This document shows positions 33,993 to 37,398 of a stretch of 37,398 nt of DNA, one piece after another. Both the position numbers and the translations under genes were made by a program. This DNA comes from Candidatus Heimdallarchaeota archaeon (GTDB lineage Archaea > Asgardarchaeota > Heimdallarchaeia > Heimdallarchaeales > Kariarchaeaceae). The DNA is taken from assembly GCA_027077875.1 (NCBI GenBank), contig JALWRB010000465.1, positions 1 through 37,398 on the forward strand. Direction: 5' to 3'. The notes under the pieces are model-generated. The model did not search any database and was not told where the DNA came from. It was given only the letters and a program-made list of their open reading frames with translations. Position 1 is the first letter of the stretch. Every line of letters starts with the position of its first letter.

Positions 33993-34922
33993 ATGGACGA
34001 TAATATTGTGCTTGTAGTGCACGGAGGTGCTGGTAGCATAAAAGCTGAATATCACAACGATGCTCGTGAGGGAGTTCTAGGAGCAATAGAAGCAGGTTGG
34101 TCGATCCTTGAGAGCGGAGGAAGTTCTCTCGATGCAGTACAAGTTGCGGTCAGGCATATGGAGGACTACTACTACTTCAATGCTGGTCGGGGTAGTGTAA
34201 TGACAGAGGACGGGACGATAGAGATGGATGCCATGATCGTTGATGGTACCACCAAGCGGATAGGTGGTGTACTTGGCGTTTCAAGGATAAAGAACCCGAT
34301 TGATCTCTCTCGGCTTGTAATGGATAAGAGCTTCCATGTCGTGTTTGCTGGAGAGGGGGCAGAAAGGTTTGGTGAGGAGAATGGCATGGAGCTAATCGAT
34401 CCAGAAGAGTTGGTGACAGACCGTGTTCGCGAGAGACTCAGAAGATATCTTGAGGAGAAGAAGAACTATGGGGACTACATCAAGCCCAATCAGGATCCAG
34501 AGAGGAGAGATAAGTACGGAACCGTAGGTGCAGTTGCGATTGATGCAGATGGTAGACTTGCCAGTGCTACTTCAACGGGTGGAGTTCTTGGCAAGAAGGT
34601 TGGAAGAGTAGGTGACACTCCTCTGTTCGGCTGTGGAACTTACGCAGATGATGAGATAGCCGTTTCTGCCACTGGAGTTGGAGAGTTCATCATCCGGGGT
34701 AACTTGGCGTTGGATATCAAGATGGAACTCAGGAACAGTTCAACCTCGGAAGAGGCTTCCATGAAGTCGTTGCAGAAGATGAAGGACCAATTCGATGGCA
34801 GTGCAGGTGTAATTGTCGTCACGAGGGACAAGGGCTGGAATGCTAGTAAGAACACCAAAGACCTAATCTACGCAGTCAGAACCAAGGACATGACCCGCGA
34901 TTTCACACAGGACTTTGAGTGA
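33993..34922 (+). CDS. Isoaspartyl peptidase / plant-type L-asparaginase (Ntn hydrolase)
   Basis: VVHGGAGSI, NAGRGSVMTEDGTIEMDAMIVDG, autocleavage-site KYGTVGAVAIDADGRLASATSTGG. Confidence 0.93.
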   Translation: MDDNIVLVVHGGAGSIKAEYHNDAREGVLGAIEAGWSILESGGSSLDAVQVAVRHMEDYYYFNAGRGSVMTEDGTIEMDAMIVDGTTKRIGGVLGVSRIKNPIDLSRLVMDKSFHVVFAGEGAERFGEENGMELIDPEELVTDRVRERLRRYLEEKKNYGDYIKPNQDPERRDKYGTVGAVAIDADGRLASATSTGGVLGKKVGRVGDTPLFGCGTYADDEIAVSATGVGEFIIRGNLALDIKMELRNSSTSEEASMKSLQKMKDQFDGSAGVIVVTRDKGWNASKNTKDLIYAVRTKDMTRDFTQDFE

Positions 34923-34959
34923 CCTAAAAGCTAATAGAACATATACCACTCATTGACTC

Positions 34960-35829
34960 ATGGCTCTCAATTTCCCGATTATTGATGCTCACCTCCACTG
35001 GCACTCACCGAAGGAGATGGACGAGGGTATAATCAAGATGATTATCAGGGAGTTTCCCATTATCAGTTCCTTGCTCGATGACGACAAGGATACCAAGCCC
35101 CTTCTCGAGCTGTTGGATCAAGAGGGTGTGGAAAAATGTTTCATCATCAACTACATGTCCCCAAGAGTCATGGGTTACTCCTTCAAAACAAACGACTGGG
35201 TGTCTTCCTTTACCGAGGAATCGGAGGGGAGGCTTATTCCCATCGGCGGAGTTGACCCGACAGCTATTGACAATGCCGGAGAAGCCATTAGACCATATCT
35301 TGAGTCGGGAAGGCTCAAGGGGATTAAAATTCACGGCCCTCATCAGCTTGTGTCTTACTCTGCCTATACGAAAGGGCTCTCATCACAACAGAATCTGTAT
35401 GAGGTGTGTGAGGAGCTCAGAGTTCCGGTCATCTTTCACACCGGCTCCAGCGTCTTTCCCCGAGCCCGATCGAAGTATGGTGACCCACTGGAACTGGAAG
35501 ACGTGCTGATTGATTTTCCGAAAATGAAGGTGGTCATGGCTCATGGTGGGCGTCCCTTCTGGATGCGTGAAGCTGAATATCTCCTTGGAAAGTACCGTAA
35601 TCTGCTCTTTGACCTCTCCGGAATCCCCCCGAAACTAATCCCTGAATGGTTCCCAAGATTCAAGCGATATGCTGATCGGACAATGTTCGCGAGTGATTTC
35701 CCCTCCCCGGGTGTTCCTGGTATACGGAAGAATGCGGAAAATCTCTACTCAATTCTAAAGGACACGTACAAACTGTCCGAGAGTATAGTAAGGAAGATTT
35801 TCTATGAGAACGCAAACTCTCTAATCTGA
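34960..35829 (+). CDS. Amidohydrolase_2-family metal-dependent hydrolase
   Basis: IIDAHLHWHSP, GIKIHG, VIFHTGS, VVMAHGGRPFW, MFASDFPSPG. Confidence 0.87.
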   Translation: MALNFPIIDAHLHWHSPKEMDEGIIKMIIREFPIISSLLDDDKDTKPLLELLDQEGVEKCFIINYMSPRVMGYSFKTNDWVSSFTEESEGRLIPIGGVDPTAIDNAGEAIRPYLESGRLKGIKIHGPHQLVSYSAYTKGLSSQQNLYEVCEELRVPVIFHTGSSVFPRARSKYGDPLELEDVLIDFPKMKVVMAHGGRPFWMREAEYLLGKYRNLLFDLSGIPPKLIPEWFPRFKRYADRTMFASDFPSPGVPGIRKNAENLYSILKDTYKLSESIVRKIFYENANSLI

Positions 35830-35866
35830 GGGAAATATTGAAAACAGCATCTTTACTCATGAGGAT

Positions 35867-37030
35867 ATGAAGAAGGTCGCAGTGATAGCTGCAGGTCAGA
35901 CCCCTTTTGGTACTCACAATGGAGAGACCATGAAGACACTTTTCGTCAGGGCATTCGAGAATGCACTTTCAGAGATAGAGAACGAGATAGACTTCACTCG
36001 GACAAGTGATGTATTCATAGGTAACCTAGGCTCCGGCGGTTCTCAACTTGGCAATCCTGCTGCATTGATGGTAGAGCATATAGGGCTCAATGGGGTGTCT
36101 GCTCGAAGGGTAGAGAACGCCTGTGCATCCAGCGGCTTCGCATTTAGGGATGCCGTGCAGGCAATCCGAAAAGGTGCTGACCTCGCGATCGCAGGGGGTG
36201 TTGAGATCATGAACGATCTACCCTCGACACATCAGAGGTACTGGTTAGGTGTCTCGGGTGATACCGAGTGGGAGAGGACTGCGGGTGCTACCTTCGCAGG
36301 AATCTATGCACTTCTTGCCAAACGGCATATGGTCGAGTACGGTACCCCCAGAGAAGCACTGGCACAGATTGCTGTGAAGAACCACAAAAATGCAGTAGAC
36401 AATCCAATGGCTCAGTTCAGGAAGGAGATATCTATAGACAGAGTACTCTCTGCCCCAATGGTTGCAGCGCCACTTGGTCTCTTTGACTGTTGTCCCACCT
36501 CAGACGGAGCATCTGTGACGATACTCGCTTCCGAGGAGTACGCGAAGGAACTAACTGACGACCCAATCTGGGTCACTGGATCCGGGGCCGCCTCGGACTT
36601 CTTGGCCATACATGATCGACCATCTCTGACGACCTTCGAGGCAACCAAGCGGGCCTCACGACAGGCGCTTGAAGAGAGCGGTTTACAGATTTCTGATATT
36701 GATTTCGTTGAGGTGCACGACTGCTTCACCATCGCTGAGCTACTGGCAGTTGAGGATCTAGGATTTTTTGAGAAGGGTAAAGCAGCTCGGGCCATTCTCG
36801 ACGGTGAGACGTCCCTTCACGGTCAAATACCAGTCAATGCATCTGGTGGTCTTAAGGCCAAGGGTCATCCGCTCGGAGCAACAGGAACTGGACAGATAGC
36901 AGAACTGTACAAACAATTGAAAGGTAGAGCTGGAAAGAGGCAGATACAGGAGCACAATATTGGAATGGCGCACAATGTCGGCGGATCGGGAGCTACCTGT
37001 GCTGTGCACATCCTCAGGAGGGATTTCTAA
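35867..37030 (+). CDS. Archaeal thiolase / acetyl-CoA acetyltransferase-like
   Basis: RRVENACASSGFAFRDAVQAIRKGADLAIAGGVE, VEVHDCFTIAELLAVEDLGF, VNASGGLKAKGHPLGATGTGQIAEL, HNVGGSGATCAVHIL. Confidence 0.94.
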   Translation: MKKVAVIAAGQTPFGTHNGETMKTLFVRAFENALSEIENEIDFTRTSDVFIGNLGSGGSQLGNPAALMVEHIGLNGVSARRVENACASSGFAFRDAVQAIRKGADLAIAGGVEIMNDLPSTHQRYWLGVSGDTEWERTAGATFAGIYALLAKRHMVEYGTPREALAQIAVKNHKNAVDNPMAQFRKEISIDRVLSAPMVAAPLGLFDCCPTSDGASVTILASEEYAKELTDDPIWVTGSGAASDFLAIHDRPSLTTFEATKRASRQALEESGLQISDIDFVEVHDCFTIAELLAVEDLGFFEKGKAARAILDGETSLHGQIPVNASGGLKAKGHPLGATGTGQIAELYKQLKGRAGKRQIQEHNIGMAHNVGGSGATCAVHILRRDF

Positions 37031-37398
37031 TGAGGGTTTATGTACAATATCCGAGATTCAGGGTAGACCTTACGGGAAATACTTGGGAGAGCTCCAAGGC
37101 ATACGGATACAAATCAGTGAGAAAGATGGGCTACGACGAAGATCCTACCACACTTGCTGTCAATGCATACTTGGAATATGTTGAGAGTGAAACGGTCGAC
37201 AAGCTCGTCCTCAGCGTGGGAGAATGCGAGTTCAACTTCGGAGTCTTCCTCGAAGCTACAGGTCGGACTAACGACAATACATCGATGTTCCATGGAGGTG
37301 AGCTGGCGGGTATCTCTGGGTTGATTACTGCCAAGGAGCGGGAAGCTCACTTCTTGGTCGTTGATGCTCCACAATCTACAGATATCCAGTCCCAGATC
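37030..37398 (+). CDS. Thiolase-fold / HMG-CoA-synthase-like protein, N-terminal part (truncated by window edge)
   Basis: Hand-read frame starting at the TAATG overlap: MRVYVQYPRFRVDLTGNTWESSKAYGYKSVRKMGYDEDPTTLAVNAYLEYVESETVDKLVLSVGE... Position after thiolase fits archaeal thiolase/HMGS neighbourhoods. Confidence 0.5.
   Translation, partial: MRVYVQYPRFRVDLTGNTWESSKAYGYKSVRKMGYDEDPTTLAVNAYLEYVESETVDKLVLSVGECEFNFGVFLEATGRTNDNTSMFHGGELAGISGLITAKEREAHFLVVDAPQSTDIQSQI

Noticed and set aside
1-37398. tRNA, rRNA, transposase, prophage or integrase genes
   Set aside because: I saw no tRNA cloverleaf, rRNA motif or mobile-element protein. Intergenic regions are short; a tRNAscan/Infernal run would be needed to be certain.

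Overview
This 37.4 kb window is archaeal and gene-dense. Several features suggest an Asgard-type archaeon: three small GTPases of Ras/Rab/MglA type, many coiled-coil proteins, an EndA-type tRNA splicing endonuclease, and starts consistent with leaderless transcripts. The taxonomy is inference only. Housekeeping content includes leuCD, pyruvate kinase, uppP, endA, ABC exporters, and an aminotransferase/isoaspartyl-peptidase/amidohydrolase/thiolase run. The best candidate for an undescribed system is the minus-strand cluster 18021->12428. It encodes two divergent, non-identical FtsZ/tubulin-superfamily-like proteins separated by a polytopic membrane protein, with junctions of about 0-1 bp. Downstream on the same strand are a diacylglycerol-kinase-family lipid kinase and a double PRC-barrel-like protein. 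Other notable items: (i) a 13 x 27 bp in-frame repeat protein with a short heptad N-terminus, three WH2-like C-terminal motifs and an acidic tail, resembling a nucleation-promoting factor; (ii) seven CGCG motifs in about 220 bp, including a 14-bp perfect palindrome, upstream of an orphan DNA methyltransferase; (iii) an ABC ATPase with a C-terminal AbrB-like domain; (iv) a P-loop-less RecA/KaiC-fold protein resembling Elp4; (v) a MoaD/ubiquitin-like protein whose Gly-Gly is followed by a 15-residue tail. All family calls come from reading motifs by eye. No database search was run.
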